A stretch of DNA of 64,000 nucleotides from Emcibacter nanhaiensis (lineage in GTDB: Bacteria; Pseudomonadota; Alphaproteobacteria; Sphingomonadales; Emcibacteraceae): NCBI RefSeq assembly GCF_006385175.1, contig NZ_VFIY01000005.1:193501-257500 (forward strand), in the 5' to 3' direction. Below, piece after piece: positions 28,763 to 38,818 of this stretch. The notes under the pieces are model-generated. The model was not told the DNA's origin, made no database searches, and was given only the letters and a program-made list of their open reading frames with translations. The position numbers were made by a program, and so were the translations under genes. Within the stretch, counting starts at the first letter, position 1, and each line of letters begins with the position of its first letter.

Positions 28763-28799
28763 AAAAAAAGAGGGCTCTGCCGGTGAGGTGCAGAGCCCT
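28763..28799 (-). terminator. Terminator between htpG and the DUF1223 gene
   Basis: Perfect 10-bp stem AGGGCTCTGC/GCAGAGCCCT with a 9-nt loop. Seven A before it give a strong U-run for the minus strand, and TTTC after it a weak one for htpG. It lies between convergent genes. Confidence 0.88.
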
Positions 28800-28834
28800 T
28801 TCAGTTTGAGGGGGGGTAATATTCTGAATTGGCG

Positions 28835-29572
28835 TCAGGACGGAGATCCCAGTCTGACCCGCGCCGCCGACAGGATGGCGCCGGTATCCTTGTCCTGCAC
28901 CAGCACCGCATAATTGTCACATTTTTCCGCCGCGACCTTGGCCGGATCCAGGGACAGCATCACTTCCCGCCCGATCCAGCTGCCGATCTGTTTCAGGCTG
29001 CGCACCACATTGCTGTAGTCCCGGGTCTGGCCGGCCAGTTCGCCGCTTTTGATTTTGACGGACCGTTTGTCGTCATAGGCCACCAGCCAGATGGTCGCCG
29101 GTTCGTTTACCGACCCGTTGCCGATGGTCAGGTTGATCATGCCCTCCTGGAAAGCAAGGGAAATGTCGGGGCCGGCGACGGGGATTTCCCGTTGCGCGGC
29201 CAGATATTTGGCGACGAGGTCGCGGCGTGATCCGACCACAGCGCTGCGGCCGTTGATGATCATTTGCGGGGTGTAGACCCCGCCGTGACTGAGGGTCCGG
29301 CTATAGTCTTTCTGGCGCTGGGTAAATTCGGGTTTGGCAAAAATATCCTTCCAGCCCAGATAGTTCCAGTAGTCCACCGAAAAGCTCAGCGCCAGGATAT
29401 TTTCCTTCTCGCTCAGTTCGCGGAGCAGGTCATCCGCCGGCGGGCAGGAGCTGCAGCCCTGTGAGGTAAAAAGTTCGACCACGGAAAGCTTTGCGGCCCG
29501 GACCGGCAGGGCGACCAGGCTGACAAGGCACAAGACAGATAAAATTCTAACTATTGGTAATTGCTTTTTCAT
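28835..29572 (-). CDS. DUF1223 exported thioredoxin-fold protein
   Basis: 245 aa from the second ATG, where the signal peptide starts directly (MKKQLPIVRILSVLCLVSLV). The mature protein begins with VVELFTSQGCSSCPPADDLL, a CxxC redox-like motif in a thioredoxin fold, followed by DYWNYLGWKD and VYTPQMIINGR (cis-Pro region), the standard DUF1223 pattern. It is periplasmic. A disulphide or thiol redox role is suspected but unproven. Confidence 0.88.
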   Translation of the reverse strand: MKKQLPIVRILSVLCLVSLVALPVRAAKLSVVELFTSQGCSSCPPADDLLRELSEKENILALSFSVDYWNYLGWKDIFAKPEFTQRQKDYSRTLSHGGVYTPQMIINGRSAVVGSRRDLVAKYLAAQREIPVAGPDISLAFQEGMINLTIGNGSVNEPATIWLVAYDDKRSVKIKSGELAGQTRDYSNVVRSLKQIGSWIGREVMLSLDPAKVAAEKCDNYAVLVQDKDTGAILSAARVRLGSPS

Positions 29573-29656
29573 GCCTGTAAGATACATTTTTTGCTTATCA
29601 AGTACTAATCACACTATGGTGAATTTGCGTAAAATAGTTCTAGTCAGGGGCGGTCA

Positions 29657-30526
29657 TTGTCGAAGCGGGCATTCCAAGTAGGCTCATCCATAGCCGAGAG
29701 TTACAATTTTTTCCTCAACCATCTGCCGCATTTTTTCCGGCTGGTAACCGGACCGTTTATCCTGTGGATTTTTTTCAAGGGCCTGGAAAAGATCCTGATC
29801 CATGAATACGGCATCAAGTTTGACACCACCTATGTGGTCAGTCTGTTTACCGCCTCCTTTGCTCTGGTCTGGTATCGGCAGTTCCTGCTCGGCGCCCAGC
29901 ATGCCAGCTACACCCGCCTGGTGGCCCAGGGCTTCCAGGGCGGAAATTTTTCCCTGCTGCGGCTGGGGCGAAGTGTCCTGCGGATTGTGGTCATCGCAGC
30001 CGCCCTTGTCGTGCCCACCATTGTCCTGTCCATTATCGCGCTGCTGCTGTTTAACGGCGCCGGCGAGCCGATGACCAAGAAGGAACTGCATGAACTGGTG
30101 TTCAAATGCACCGTTGTGGTGATGGTCCTGGTGTCGCCGCTTCTGGTGCGCTTTTCGCTGCTGTCAGCAGCAACGGCGCTGGGACGGCGCAACATGAGAC
30201 TCAGGCACATCTGGCAGAAAACCAGCGGTTTCACCTTTGCCCTGTGGATGATGACCTTCCGGGCTTTCCTGCCCATCAGCCTCTATGCCTGGGTCCTGTC
30301 CTGGATGCTGAAGGAAATTGTCGCCAATGTGGAAATGCATTATCTGTGGGCGGTGCTGGTGGTCAATGTTCCCGCGTCCCTGATGACCTTCTTTATGCTG
30401 GCCATCGTGGTGGCGGCCAATGCGGAAGCCTTCCGGGTACTGATCGGCGTGCGCGAAGGCGATGCCCCCCATCGCGCAGATGCCGGCAAGCCGCGCACGG
30501 AAAATGTTGCCCGCGAGGCGCACTAG
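29657..30526 (+). CDS. Polytopic membrane protein of unknown function
   Basis: 289 aa from a TTG start preceded by AGGGG; no ATG exists near the N-terminus. About six hydrophobic segments are visible, including FRLVTGPFILWIFF, IVVIAAALVVPTIVLSIIAL and LWAVLVVNVPASLMTFFMLA. The N-terminus (GSSIAESYNFFLNHL) precedes the first helix. The C-terminal 30 residues are polar. The layout resembles glycerophosphoryl-diesterase-type or YciC-like membrane domains, but I cannot assign a family. It ends 7 bp from the next, convergent gene. Confidence 0.75.
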   Translation: MSKRAFQVGSSIAESYNFFLNHLPHFFRLVTGPFILWIFFKGLEKILIHEYGIKFDTTYVVSLFTASFALVWYRQFLLGAQHASYTRLVAQGFQGGNFSLLRLGRSVLRIVVIAAALVVPTIVLSIIALLLFNGAGEPMTKKELHELVFKCTVVVMVLVSPLLVRFSLLSAATALGRRNMRLRHIWQKTSGFTFALWMMTFRAFLPISLYAWVLSWMLKEIVANVEMHYLWAVLVVNVPASLMTFFMLAIVVAANAEAFRVLIGVREGDAPHRADAGKPRTENVAREAH

Positions 30527-30532
30527 AGCCCA

Positions 30533-31219
30533 CTATGTCTGGCGGCACAGTTGCAGTAATTCCCCAACCGACCTGATTCCCAGCTTGCGGCAGCTGTCCT
30601 GCCACAGCGCGTCATCCTCCGGCGTGAAATCATCGCTCTTTTCCCGGACCGCCCGTTTGATTACCGTCTCGCAAAATTCCCGGTTCGGCCCCGGCAGGAA
30701 GGAGACCGGATCGATCACCAGCCCCGGATCCGCATGGCGGATATGGCTCAGCAGCATGGAGCCGACCATGGCCGGCAGGCCGGAACTGCCAATCCCCGCC
30801 TGATCGTTTTCGTTGCGGCAATAGAGGATGAAATAATAGATCGTCCGCCCGTCGCGCCGGATCAGGGAGACCCGGTCATACCGACCGTCACTCAGTTCCC
30901 GGAACGGCAGCACCTGCCAGTGGTCGGCCGGGGCCGTTTCCAGCAGGGCCAGGTTCTTGTCCTGCTGCAGGGTGCCCGCAAGATAGGCGCTGGCCAGGGC
31001 CGGGGGTCCCTGCTCCCGGCTGAAATTGAGTGACAGCAGGCATTTGAGCGCTGCCGGATCATCAAGCCGGTCCTGCGGCAGGGCAAACAGCAGGCATTGC
31101 TCTACCCCCAGGCCTTCCTCCAGCAGGCTGGAGAAATTATCGCCGAAAGCCGTGCTGCCTGCATTTCTGCTGCAGTTCTCCAGGGCCTCGAACGGATATT
31201 GTATCGGCGTTGTGTTCAT
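30533..31219 (-). CDS. Conserved-looking hypothetical protein
   Basis: 228 aa from the ATG at 31219, behind a GGGG ribosome site. Soluble, no signal peptide. Strands and helices in the middle (LLFALPQDR, WQVLPFRELSDGRYDRVSLI, RDGRTIYYFILYC) give a PAS/GAF-like impression, but no diagnostic motif is present. The C-terminal part (EDDALWQDSCRKLGIRSVGE) is helical. Third-position GC bias is normal, so it is probably a real gene. Function unknown. Confidence 0.65.
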   Translation of the reverse strand: MNTTPIQYPFEALENCSRNAGSTAFGDNFSSLLEEGLGVEQCLLFALPQDRLDDPAALKCLLSLNFSREQGPPALASAYLAGTLQQDKNLALLETAPADHWQVLPFRELSDGRYDRVSLIRRDGRTIYYFILYCRNENDQAGIGSSGLPAMVGSMLLSHIRHADPGLVIDPVSFLPGPNREFCETVIKRAVREKSDDFTPEDDALWQDSCRKLGIRSVGELLQLCRQT

Positions 31220-31256
31220 ACTGCCCCGGATAGCACAAGTGTAACGTGCCATAAAC

Positions 31257-31283
31257 AAAAAAGGCCGGGACGAACCCGGCCTT
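31257..31283 (-). terminator. acnA terminator
   Basis: AAGGCCGGG/CCCGGCCTT stem with a 5-nt loop. The A-run at 31257-31262 is the U-run for minus-strand RNA. It lies 26 bp beyond the acnA stop. Confidence 0.93.
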
Positions 31284-31308
31284 TCGAGTTTCGGTGGTGT
31301 AACCCGGC

Positions 31309-33999
31309 TTAGGAGTTGGCCAGGTTGCGCAGTACGTAATGCAGGATGCCGCCGTTGGCGTAATATTCAACTTCGTTGGCGGTGTCGATCCGGCACAGCA
31401 CCTTGATGTCCTTGGTGCTGCCGTCTTCATAGGTGATTTTCACGTCAACGTCCTGGCGCGGGGTGATGCCGTTGCCGATGCCGGTGATGTCGAAAGTTTC
31501 CTTGCCGGTCAGGCCCAGGGTTTCGCGGGTTTCGCCGTCCTTGAACTGCAGCGGCAGAACGCCCATGCCGACCAGGTTGGAGCGGTGGATACGCTCGAAG
31601 CTTTCCACGATCACGGCTTTGACGCCCAGCAGGTTGGTGCCTTTGGCGGCCCAGTCACGGCTGGAGCCGGTACCATATTCCTTGCCGCCGACCACGACCA
31701 GCGGCACACCGTCGGCCTGATACTGCATGGAGGCATCATAGATGCTGGTCACGTCGCCGGACGGATAATGGGTGGTCCAGCCGCCTTCGGTGCCCGGCGC
31801 CATCAGGTTGCGCAGGCGGATGTTGGCGAAGGTACCGCGCATCATCACTTCATGGTTACCGCGACGGGAACCGTAAGAGTTGAAGTCCTTGCGCTCCACG
31901 CCGTGCTCCTGCAGGTATTTACCGGCCGGGCTGTCGGCTTTGATGGCGCCAGCCGGGGAGATATGGTCGGTGGTGATGCTGTCACCGAGCAGGGCCAGCA
32001 GGCGGGCGCTCCTGATGTCGGCAAAGCCGCCCTCGGCGGTTTTGGACATGCCCTGGAAGTAAGGCGGGTGCTGCACGTAAGTGGACTTGTCGTCCCAGGC
32101 GTAGGTTTCGCCCTCGGCCACCTTGATGGCCTGCCATTCCGGCGTGCCGGCGAAAACGTCGCTGTAGCGTTCGATGAACATTTCGCGGCTCAGGGAGTGG
32201 GCGATAGCTTCATGCACTTCGGCATTGCTCGGCCAGATGTCTTTCAGGAACACGTCATTGCCGTCCTTGTCCTGGCCGATCGCATCCTTGGTGATGTCGA
32301 TGGTCATGGAACCGGCGATGGCATAGGCCACGACCAGCGGCGGTGACGCCAGATAGTTGGCTTTCACATCCTGGGACACGCGGCCTTCAAAGTTACGGTT
32401 ACCGGACAGCACAGAGGTGCAGACCAGGTCGTTTTCGTTGATGGACTTGGAAATCGGCGCGGCCAGCGGACCGGAGTTGCCGATACAGGTTGTACAACCG
32501 TAGCCCACCAGGTTGAAGCCCAGCGCGTCGAGATGAGACTGCAGGCCGGCTTTTTCCAGATAGTCGGTCACCACCTGGGATCCCGGCGCCAGCGAAGCTT
32601 TCACCCACGGCTTTTTGGTGAGGCCCAGTTCGTGGGCTTTCTTGGCCACCAGGCCGGCAGCCATCAGCACGCCCGGGTTGGAGGTGTTGGTACAGGAGGT
32701 GATGGCGGCAATCACCACGTCGCCGTGGCGGATGCCGTTTTCGTCACCTTCCACCTCGAAGGTTTTGCCTTTTTCAGCAAGCTTGCCGAAGCCGTCGAGC
32801 ACGCCGTCAAATGCAGAGGCGGCAGTGTCGAGGGCAACGCGGTCCTGCGGGCGTTTCGGGCCGGCCAGGTTCGGCACGACGGTGGAGATGTCCAGTTCCA
32901 GGGTGGTGGTGTAAACCGGCTCCGGGGAGTTGGCGTCACGCCACATGCCCTGTTCCTTGGCATAGGATTCGACCAAGGCGACAGTGTCGTCGTCACGGCC
33001 GGTAAAGCGCAGGTAATCAAGGGTCTGGGCGGACACCGGGAAGAAGCCGCAGGTGGCCCCATATTCCGGGGCCATGTTGGCGATGGTGGCCTGGTCGGCC
33101 AGGGTCAGGTGATCGAGGCCGTCGCCGTAGAATTCAACGAATTTGCCGACCACGCCCAGTTCACGCAGCATTTCCACAACGCGCAGCACCAGGTCGGTGG
33201 CGGTGATGCCTTCCTGCATTTCACCGGTCAGCTTGAAGCCGACCACTTCCGGGATCAGCATGGAGACCGGCTGGCCGAGCATGGCGGCCTCGGCTTCGAT
33301 GCCGCCCACGCCCCAGCCGAGAACGGCGAGGCCGTTGACCATAGTGGTATGGGAGTCGGTGCCGACACAGGTGTCGGGGTAGGCCACGGTGCGGCCGGCC
33401 ACGTCGGCGGTCCAGACGGTCTTGGCGATATATTCCAGGTTCACCTGGTGACAGATGCCGGTGCCCGGCGGCACGGCGGAGAAGTTATCGAAGCTTTTCT
33501 GGCCCCATTTCAGAAACTGGTAACGCTCGGCATTGCGTTCCATTTCCAGGTCCACATTTTCCTTAAACGCGGTCGGCGTGCCGGCCTTGTCAACCATCAC
33601 GGAGTGGTCGATGACCAGGTCCACCGGGCTGAGCGGGTTAATTTTCTGCGGGTCGCCGCCCAGGTCAACCATGGCGTTGCGCATCGCGGCCAGGTCGACA
33701 ACGGCGGGTACGCCGGTGAAATCCTGCATCAGCACGCGGGCCGGGCGATACTGGATTTCGCGGCTGTCCTTGCCGCGGTTTTTCTGCCAGTCAGCCAGGG
33801 CCTGAACGTCTTCTGTGGAGACCGTCACGCCGTCTTCGTAGCGCAGCAGGTTTTCCAGCAGCACTTTCAGCGTATAGGGAAGACGGGATACGTCACCGAT
33901 TTTTTCGGAAGCTGCGGAAAGTGAAAAATAATCATATTCCTTGCCGCCGACATTGAGCGTGCGGCGGGTGTTCAGGCTGTCTTGACCAACAGATGCCAC
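31309..33999 (-). CDS. acnA: Aconitate hydratase A
   Basis: 896 aa, cytosolic [4Fe-4S] enzyme isomerising citrate to isocitrate in the TCA cycle. Iron-sulphur cysteines are visible in [11 protein letters not shown] and [12 protein letters not shown]. Substrate-site segments [20 protein letters not shown] and [12 protein letters not shown] are present. Length is standard for the AcnA/IRP1 type. Start at an ATG preceded by AGGAGA. Monocistronic and divergent from the chemotaxis receptor gene. Confidence 0.98.
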   Translation of the reverse strand: MASVGQDSLNTRRTLNVGGKEYDYFSLSAASEKIGDVSRLPYTLKVLLENLLRYEDGVTVSTEDVQALADWQKNRGKDSREIQYRPARVLMQDFTGVPAVVDLAAMRNAMVDLGGDPQKINPLSPVDLVIDHSVMVDKAGTPTAFKENVDLEMERNAERYQFLKWGQKSFDNFSAVPPGTGICHQVNLEYIAKTVWTADVAGRTVAYPDTCVGTDSHTTMVNGLAVLGWGVGGIEAEAAMLGQPVSMLIPEVVGFKLTGEMQEGITATDLVLRVVEMLRELGVVGKFVEFYGDGLDHLTLADQATIANMAPEYGATCGFFPVSAQTLDYLRFTGRDDDTVALVESYAKEQGMWRDANSPEPVYTTTLELDISTVVPNLAGPKRPQDRVALDTAASAFDGVLDGFGKLAEKGKTFEVEGDENGIRHGDVVIAAITSCTNTSNPGVLMAAGLVAKKAHELGLTKKPWVKASLAPGSQVVTDYLEKAGLQSHLDALGFNLVGYGCTTCIGNSGPLAAPISKSINENDLVCTSVLSGNRNFEGRVSQDVKANYLASPPLVVAYAIAGSMTIDITKDAIGQDKDGNDVFLKDIWPSNAEVHEAIAHSLSREMFIERYSDVFAGTPEWQAIKVAEGETYAWDDKSTYVQHPPYFQGMSKTAEGGFADIRSARLLALLGDSITTDHISPAGAIKADSPAGKYLQEHGVERKDFNSYGSRRGNHEVMMRGTFANIRLRNLMAPGTEGGWTTHYPSGDVTSIYDASMQYQADGVPLVVVGGKEYGTGSSRDWAAKGTNLLGVKAVIVESFERIHRSNLVGMGVLPLQFKDGETRETLGLTGKETFDITGIGNGITPRQDVDVKITYEDGSTKDIKVLCRIDTANEVEYYANGGILHYVLRNLANS

Positions 34000-34373
34000 G
34001 ATTGTTCTCCTTTGTTTAGTAAGGCCGTTGTGGCAAGCGTTCTGGGCCCGGGTGGACGGGCACCGGTAGTGCTTGCGGGGAATACAGCCGTTTTCTGCAC
34101 CAAAACCGTGGATTTCTCAAGGGAAAATATGCTTTTGAGAGCCGTTCTTAACTACTTCAGCGCTGATCAGTGGAGGAGATTCCGGCATGAGGGCAAAGGG
34201 CCTGGGGATTTTAAGGATTTTGTCACAAAAGCTTCACCTCTAAATTGACGAACTATTAAGTATTTCAGTGCAAAAACTTTTGCGTCTAATGAATGGAATT
34301 TCTTTTATAAGTAATTGTTATTTCTAGTATTTCTAATATATTGCTATGCAGCAAAAAGCTTCAGGGGTAAAGG
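34000..34373. other. 374-bp divergent intergenic region
   Basis: Separates acnA from the chemotaxis receptor. The acnA-proximal part is GC-rich with no convincing gene; an 88-codon plus frame ending at 34248 lacks features. The receptor-proximal 120 bp is AT-rich. At 34270-34283 it has a palindrome GCAAAA-AC-TTTTGC, related to the motif cluster at 14694-14748. Confidence 0.45.
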
Positions 34374-36452
34374 ATGTTTAACTGGCTTTTTTCGCTTACC
34401 GATAATTTATTGAGTAAATTTACCATTTCCCGCCGGATCTTTCTTCTGGCCGGGCTGACGATCCTGTCGATGGTCATGCTGACGATCGGGTTTGTCTGGA
34501 ATTACGGCAAAATCAACAGCGAGTTCCATAGTTACCAGGATTATGAACGCCAGGGTCGACTGGGCTCCGAACTCTTCAGTCTTGGCCGGGAAATCCGCCA
34601 GGATGAAAAAAGCTTTTTGCTGCACCCTGAGGACGATCTGCTGGCCCAGCACGGAAAAACAAGCCGGCGACTGACATCTATCCTGGACGACTATGCGCAA
34701 CAGGCGGAGAACGGGGAGGTCAAATCGGCCCTCAAGTCCCTGCAGGATAAATCAAAAACATATCAGGACCGGTTTTCCAGCCTGGCGTCAGGCCTCAGGC
34801 AGCTCGGCTATACCGAGGAAGACGGCCTGCGCGGCAAACTGAAACAGTCGGGACAAAAGGCCGAGGAAGCCCTGGATGAAACCAACCTGCCGGAAATCCA
34901 GGTTGCCCTGCTCAAAACGCGCAAAGCCGAACAGGATTATATCCGCCTGGGGGACAAGGCCAGCCAGCGCTGGTACAAGATCCATCTTCGCACGGTCAAG
35001 AAAGGTATCCCGCAGACTAATATTTCCAGGGAACGGAAGGACCTGTTGCTGGGATACATCGCCGCCTATGAAAAAAGCTTCGCCGATTTTGTCCAGCATA
35101 ATGAAGAGGTGAAGGAAGCATCGACCCGCCTCGATGAGATTTATAGCTCAATGGTGCCCGATTTTAAATCCGTGATGGATCTTGCGCGGACCGGCCGGGA
35201 AAATGCAGAGCGGACCTATGACGAGGCAAAAAGCCGGTTTGTCGTGACCATGGCGCTGGTGGCGGTGATCGCCCTGGTTGCCTACCTGTTGCTGTCCCTG
35301 CCCCTGACCCGCAGCCTGACCCGCCCGATCCGCAAGATTACCGAAGCCATGCGGGCGTTGTCGGACGGCGAGGATGATGTGCAGATCGATCTTCCTGCCC
35401 AGAACAATGAAATCGGCAAGATGGTCTCGGCCATCGAACGGTTCCGGGAAAACCTGGGACAAATGGAGCAGGCCCGGCTTGAGCAGGCCCGGGAGAAGGA
35501 GCAGCGCCTGGCGGCGGAGAAACGGGCAGCCGAGCAGGAGCGCCAGCTGGCCATGGAAAAAATGGAACGGGAAGAGGAGGACAAACGACGGAGCGCCGAA
35601 AAACAGGCCCGTCTTGAACAGGTCTGCCTCGAGTTTGAGGCGACCATGCGTGATGTGCTGCGCCAGGTCCGCAGTGCCTCGGTTGAGATGGAAGGGTCCG
35701 CCCGCGAAATGTTCTCGCTCGCTGATTCCACTAGTGCCCGTACGGAAGCCCTGGCCGCCGCCTCGGAGCAGTCGAACCAGAATATGAGCGCCGTGTCTGT
35801 GTCCGCCGGTGACCTGGAGGCCACCGTCGACCAGATTTCCGGCCGGGTCCGGGAATCAGCCCAGGGGACAAGCGGTGCGGTCGAGGAAATCGAACAGGCA
35901 AATATCCACATCCAGCACCTGGAAGACGCCAGTCAGAAAATCGGCGCCGTCGTCAGCCTGATCAATGATATCGCCGAACAGACCAACCTGCTGGCGCTCA
36001 ATGCCACCATCGAGGCGGCCCGGGCCGGGGATGCCGGGCGCGGCTTTGCCGTGGTGGCCTCGGAAGTGAAGAACCTGGCCGGCCAGACCGCAGAAGCAAC
36101 CAGCGAGATTGCCGCCCAGGTCAGCGGCATGCGGGACGCCACCATGGAGGCCGTCCGGACCATGCGCCTGATCGGGGACACCATCAGGAGCATATCCGGT
36201 ACATCGGAGGATATTGCGTCTTCCGTCCATGACCAGGAGGAAGCCACCCGGGAAATCGTGCGCAGCGTGAAAGAAGTGTCCGGTGGCATGGGCGGCATCC
36301 TGGAAAATGTCGTATCGGTCAGCCATGACGCCCAGAACACGTCACGGGTTGCCAATGATGTGCTGTCCAATGCCAACAGGCTCAATGCCGAATCTGAAAA
36401 ACTGAACCAGAAGTTCGAGCAGTTTCTGAGAGATATCAAGTCGGCGTCCTAG
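34374..36452 (+). CDS. Methyl-accepting chemotaxis protein
   Basis: 692 aa. The first membrane helix is at about 21-44 and the second at 289-311. The periplasmic sensor between them (about 240 residues) is largely helical, resembling a helical-bundle (HBM/4HB-like) ligand domain. HAMP spans about 312-362. A long, highly charged coiled coil (about 365-425, rich in Glu/Arg/Gln) links to the signalling domain with the hairpin tip [20 protein letters not shown], which contacts CheA/CheW. No C-terminal CheR-tethering pentapeptide is present. The ligand is unknown. A ribosome site GGGGTAAAGG precedes the ATG. Confidence 0.95.
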   Translation: MFNWLFSLTDNLLSKFTISRRIFLLAGLTILSMVMLTIGFVWNYGKINSEFHSYQDYERQGRLGSELFSLGREIRQDEKSFLLHPEDDLLAQHGKTSRRLTSILDDYAQQAENGEVKSALKSLQDKSKTYQDRFSSLASGLRQLGYTEEDGLRGKLKQSGQKAEEALDETNLPEIQVALLKTRKAEQDYIRLGDKASQRWYKIHLRTVKKGIPQTNISRERKDLLLGYIAAYEKSFADFVQHNEEVKEASTRLDEIYSSMVPDFKSVMDLARTGRENAERTYDEAKSRFVVTMALVAVIALVAYLLLSLPLTRSLTRPIRKITEAMRALSDGEDDVQIDLPAQNNEIGKMVSAIERFRENLGQMEQARLEQAREKEQRLAAEKRAAEQERQLAMEKMEREEEDKRRSAEKQARLEQVCLEFEATMRDVLRQVRSASVEMEGSAREMFSLADSTSARTEALAAASEQSNQNMSAVSVSAGDLEATVDQISGRVRESAQGTSGAVEEIEQANIHIQHLEDASQKIGAVVSLINDIAEQTNLLALNATIEAARAGDAGRGFAVVASEVKNLAGQTAEATSEIAAQVSGMRDATMEAVRTMRLIGDTIRSISGTSEDIASSVHDQEEATREIVRSVKEVSGGMGGILENVVSVSHDAQNTSRVANDVLSNANRLNAESEKLNQKFEQFLRDIKSAS

Positions 36453-36480
36453 TCGCCAAATCTGAATATCCTCTCCATTG

Positions 36481-36526
36481 TCGGGCAGAATGTGACCAGA
36501 TGGCCATATTCTGCCCGATTTTTTTC
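36481..36526 (+). terminator. Terminator after the chemotaxis receptor gene
   Basis: TCGGGCAGAAT/ATTCTGCCCGA long stem with an inner TGG/CCA pairing, followed by seven T. It lies 29 bp after the stop. Confidence 0.9.
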
Positions 36527-36608
36527 CCAATGTGGTCTCATTGAAACCCCATTGCCGGTCTAACGTTGCAAACATAGAGATGTGTCGGAGAGAAAACTGG
36601 AGAGAAAA

Positions 36609-36845
36609 ATGAAAACAAGAATCGTTGCCCGCCCTTCAAAAAAGAAGATTTCCTGGTCGCGTCTGTTTTTGCCCGTCGCCACGATCGTCACATTTGCGAT
36701 TTTTGCCGCCGATCTTTTCGCGACCGGCCCGCTCTCGGCCGACGGACCGTCTATCACGAATATTCTGGTCGGGACCGCCCTGTTTTCGCTGTCGACCGCA
36801 TTTATCCTCTGGGCCGGGGATCTGTACCAGCGCGTTCTGAGATAG
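36609..36845 (+). CDS. Small two-helix membrane protein
   Basis: 78 aa from the ATG at 36609, preceded by GGAGAGAAAA; a GTG 27 bp upstream is an alternative. The basic N-terminus (MKTRIVARPSKKK) is followed by two hydrophobic helices (about 20-38 and 54-72) and a short basic end, suggesting cytoplasmic termini. No family recognised. It has its own downstream terminator and is separate from ccmA. Confidence 0.65.
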   Translation: MKTRIVARPSKKKISWSRLFLPVATIVTFAIFAADLFATGPLSADGPSITNILVGTALFSLSTAFILWAGDLYQRVLR

Positions 36846-36912
36846 GCCTCACCAACAGTTTTATCGAGTGGCGGGCACACTCCAACCTGTCCTCTAAAAT
36901 GCCCGCCCCGGG

Positions 36913-36957
36913 GTGCCTGCTTCCTGTCCTGTCCGGGTACAGGAGCAGGCACTTTTA
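36913..36957 (+). terminator. Terminator upstream of ccmA
   Basis: GTGCCTGCT..CCTGT pairs with ACAGG-AGCAGGCAC, about 14 bp with one bulge, followed by TTTT. It isolates ccmA from the small membrane-protein gene. Confidence 0.85.
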
Positions 36958-37044
36958 TCAGGCATACCCCAATTTTTCTTCTGTCTTTGATGTCAAAATG
37001 CTATAGCTCTCAGGACGTTATGTGAATGTGAGGAGGACCGGACC

Positions 37045-37707
37045 ATTCTCGAGGCAAACGGCCTGTGCTGTGTGAGGGGCGATTTTACCGTTTTTACCGA
37101 CCTTGGGTTTTCCCTGCCACGGGGAAAGGCGCTGGTGCTTCGTGGTCCCAACGGATCCGGGAAATCGACCCTGATCAAGGCCATTGCCGGCCTGTTGCCG
37201 GTCCGGGCCGGATTCCTTGCCTGGGAAGGCGAGGCGTTTACCGGTGATGGCGACTGGATCGCCGAAAATATCTGTTATCTGGCCCACAAAAACGCCCTGA
37301 AGCCGGAACTGACCGTGCGCGAAAATATCGCCTTCTGGGCCCGCCTGCACGGGGTGGAGGACGGCATCGACGGGGCCATGGCCGCTCTGGGAATCGATCA
37401 TCTTGGGGATCAGCCGGCCCGCTACCTGTCCTCGGGTCAGGGCCGCCGGACGGCGCTGGCCCGGATGGTCTGCCACCGGGGGGCGATCTGGCTGCTTGAT
37501 GAACCGACCGTGGGACTGGATCAGGACAGCGTTCAGCGGCTGTCCGCGGTCATGACGTCGCATCTGGACCGGGGCGGGCTGATTGTCACCGCGACCCATA
37601 TCGACCTGGGACTGGCCCGCGATCGCAGTATCGTTCTCGATCTTGGTCAATTTTCCGGAAAAGGTGCGGTGGCGGACGACTGGTCCCTGTCGGAGGTCTG
37701 GTCATGA
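37045..37707 (+). CDS. ccmA: Haem ABC exporter ATP-binding subunit CcmA, apparent ATT start
   Basis: About 220 aa. ATPase of the CcmABCD complex that releases holo-CcmE during cytochrome c maturation. Walker A GPNGSGKST, signature LSSGQGRRTALAR and Walker B LLDEPTVGLD are intact. Family members begin M-LEAxxLxCxRG. Here the frame reads ATT-CTC-GAG-GCA and gives (M)LEANGLCCVRGDF, with AGGAGG 8 bp before the ATT. No ATG, GTG or TTG exists there in frame. The first conventional codon, GTG at 37072, would delete the first strand. It overlaps ccmB by 4 bp. Confidence 0.9.
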   Translation: MLEANGLCCVRGDFTVFTDLGFSLPRGKALVLRGPNGSGKSTLIKAIAGLLPVRAGFLAWEGEAFTGDGDWIAENICYLAHKNALKPELTVRENIAFWARLHGVEDGIDGAMAALGIDHLGDQPARYLSSGQGRRTALARMVCHRGAIWLLDEPTVGLDQDSVQRLSAVMTSHLDRGGLIVTATHIDLGLARDRSIVLDLGQFSGKGAVADDWSLSEVWS

Positions 37708-38372
37708 GCGCGTTGTTTTTCCAGATCATCGGCCGGGATGTGAAACTGTCCTGGCGCCAAGGCAGCACCGGCCTGATGGTGGTGTTCTTTTTCGCCATTG
37801 TCGTGTCGCTGTTCCCCTTCGCGGTGGGGCCGGACCCGGACATGCTGTCGCGCATTTCCGTGGCTGTGATCTGGGTCGCCGTGCTGTTGTCCTCGCTGCT
37901 GTCGCTGGACCGGATTTTCCAGGCCGACTTTGAAGACGGCTCGCTGGACCAGTTTGTCCTGCTGCCCCTGCCGCTGGAACTGGTGGTGCTGGCCAAGTCG
38001 CTGGCCCACTGGCTGACCACGGCGCTGCCGCTGATTATCCTGTCGCCGGTACTGGGAATTATGATGCATCTGCCGGCGAACGGTTATCTGCCGATGATGG
38101 TGGTGATGGTGCTGGCCTCACCGACGCTCAGTTTTGTGGGGGCGGTCGGGGCGGCGCTGACCGTGAACCTGCGCCGCGGCGGGGTCCTGCTGTCCCTGTT
38201 GGTGCTGCCGCTTTATATCCCGAGCCTGATTTTCAGCGTGCTGGCGGTCAATGGCGCCCTCGACGGCCAGGATATTCGCCTGCCGCTGATGATTCTGGCC
38301 GGCTTCACCCTGGGCAGCGCCGTGCTGGCACCCTGGGCGGCCGCGGCGGCGATCAGGTCCGGCCTTGACTAG
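37704..38372 (+). CDS. ccmB: Haem exporter membrane subunit CcmB
   Basis: 222 aa with about six membrane helices. The conserved CcmB segments FEDGSLDQFVLLPLPLE and SLDRIFQADFEDG are present, as is the C-terminal ILAGFTLGSAVLAPWAAAAA. It forms the ABC membrane subunit with CcmA. In most genomes ccmC follows directly, but here the next 4.1 kb holds other genes before ccmC. Start ATG overlaps the ccmA stop (ATGA). Confidence 0.95.
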   Translation: MSALFFQIIGRDVKLSWRQGSTGLMVVFFFAIVVSLFPFAVGPDPDMLSRISVAVIWVAVLLSSLLSLDRIFQADFEDGSLDQFVLLPLPLELVVLAKSLAHWLTTALPLIILSPVLGIMMHLPANGYLPMMVVMVLASPTLSFVGAVGAALTVNLRRGGVLLSLLVLPLYIPSLIFSVLAVNGALDGQDIRLPLMILAGFTLGSAVLAPWAAAAAIRSGLD

Positions 38373-38384
38373 GCGATCCCGGCC

Positions 38385-38684
38385 CTAGACATGTTTCGAG
38401 TTCTTGTTCAGGTGAACAGGATCGGTCCGTTCAATCAGTATTTTCAGAAAACCGGGCAGGTGCGGTTTGGCTTTGGTCAGCTGGCGGCACAGCCCCGGGA
38501 TGCGTCGGCGCAGCTTCTGGACCCAGACCCTGACTTTTTCACTTTCGGACACCAGCAGGCTTAAGCCGACCAGGGCTGTGATCTGGCCGATGGGGATCGG
38601 CATTGGCGCAATGATGACTCCGGCAATGAACAGGATCCAGCCGATAATCAGTTTTACGGGTCTTTTTACGGTCTTCCAGGACAT
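38385..38684 (-). CDS. Small membrane protein, PGPGW-like
   Basis: 99 aa from the ATG at 38684. A hydrophobic hairpin (about 12-46: LIIGWILFIAGVIIAPMPIP, then GQITALVGLSLLV) is followed by a basic C-terminus (VWVQKLRRRIPG). The proline-rich turn and following SLLVSE resemble the PGPGW family of small putative membrane proteins. Convergent with ccmB, 12 bp apart. Function unknown. Confidence 0.7.
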   Translation of the reverse strand: MSWKTVKRPVKLIIGWILFIAGVIIAPMPIPIGQITALVGLSLLVSESEKVRVWVQKLRRRIPGLCRQLTKAKPHLPGFLKILIERTDPVHLNKNSKHV

Positions 38685-38818
38685 GGTCACTATTCAGCCA
38701 GAAACAACTTAACATTTGGTGACAGACGACGGGTCTGTAGCAGGATTTATTTTAACCATGGATTCGCGGCGGAACTATGGCCATTCGATGAAAGATTGGT
38801 GACATGCGACAAACAGAC

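Noticed and set aside
33982-34248. 88-codon plus-strand frame between acnA and the chemotaxis receptor
   Set aside because: Starts inside the acnA coding region on the opposite strand, with no motif or ribosome site.
36582-36608. GTG start nine codons upstream for the small two-helix membrane protein
   Set aside because: The ATG at 36609 has a better placed GGAGAG ribosome site and gives a typical basic N-terminus before the first helix.
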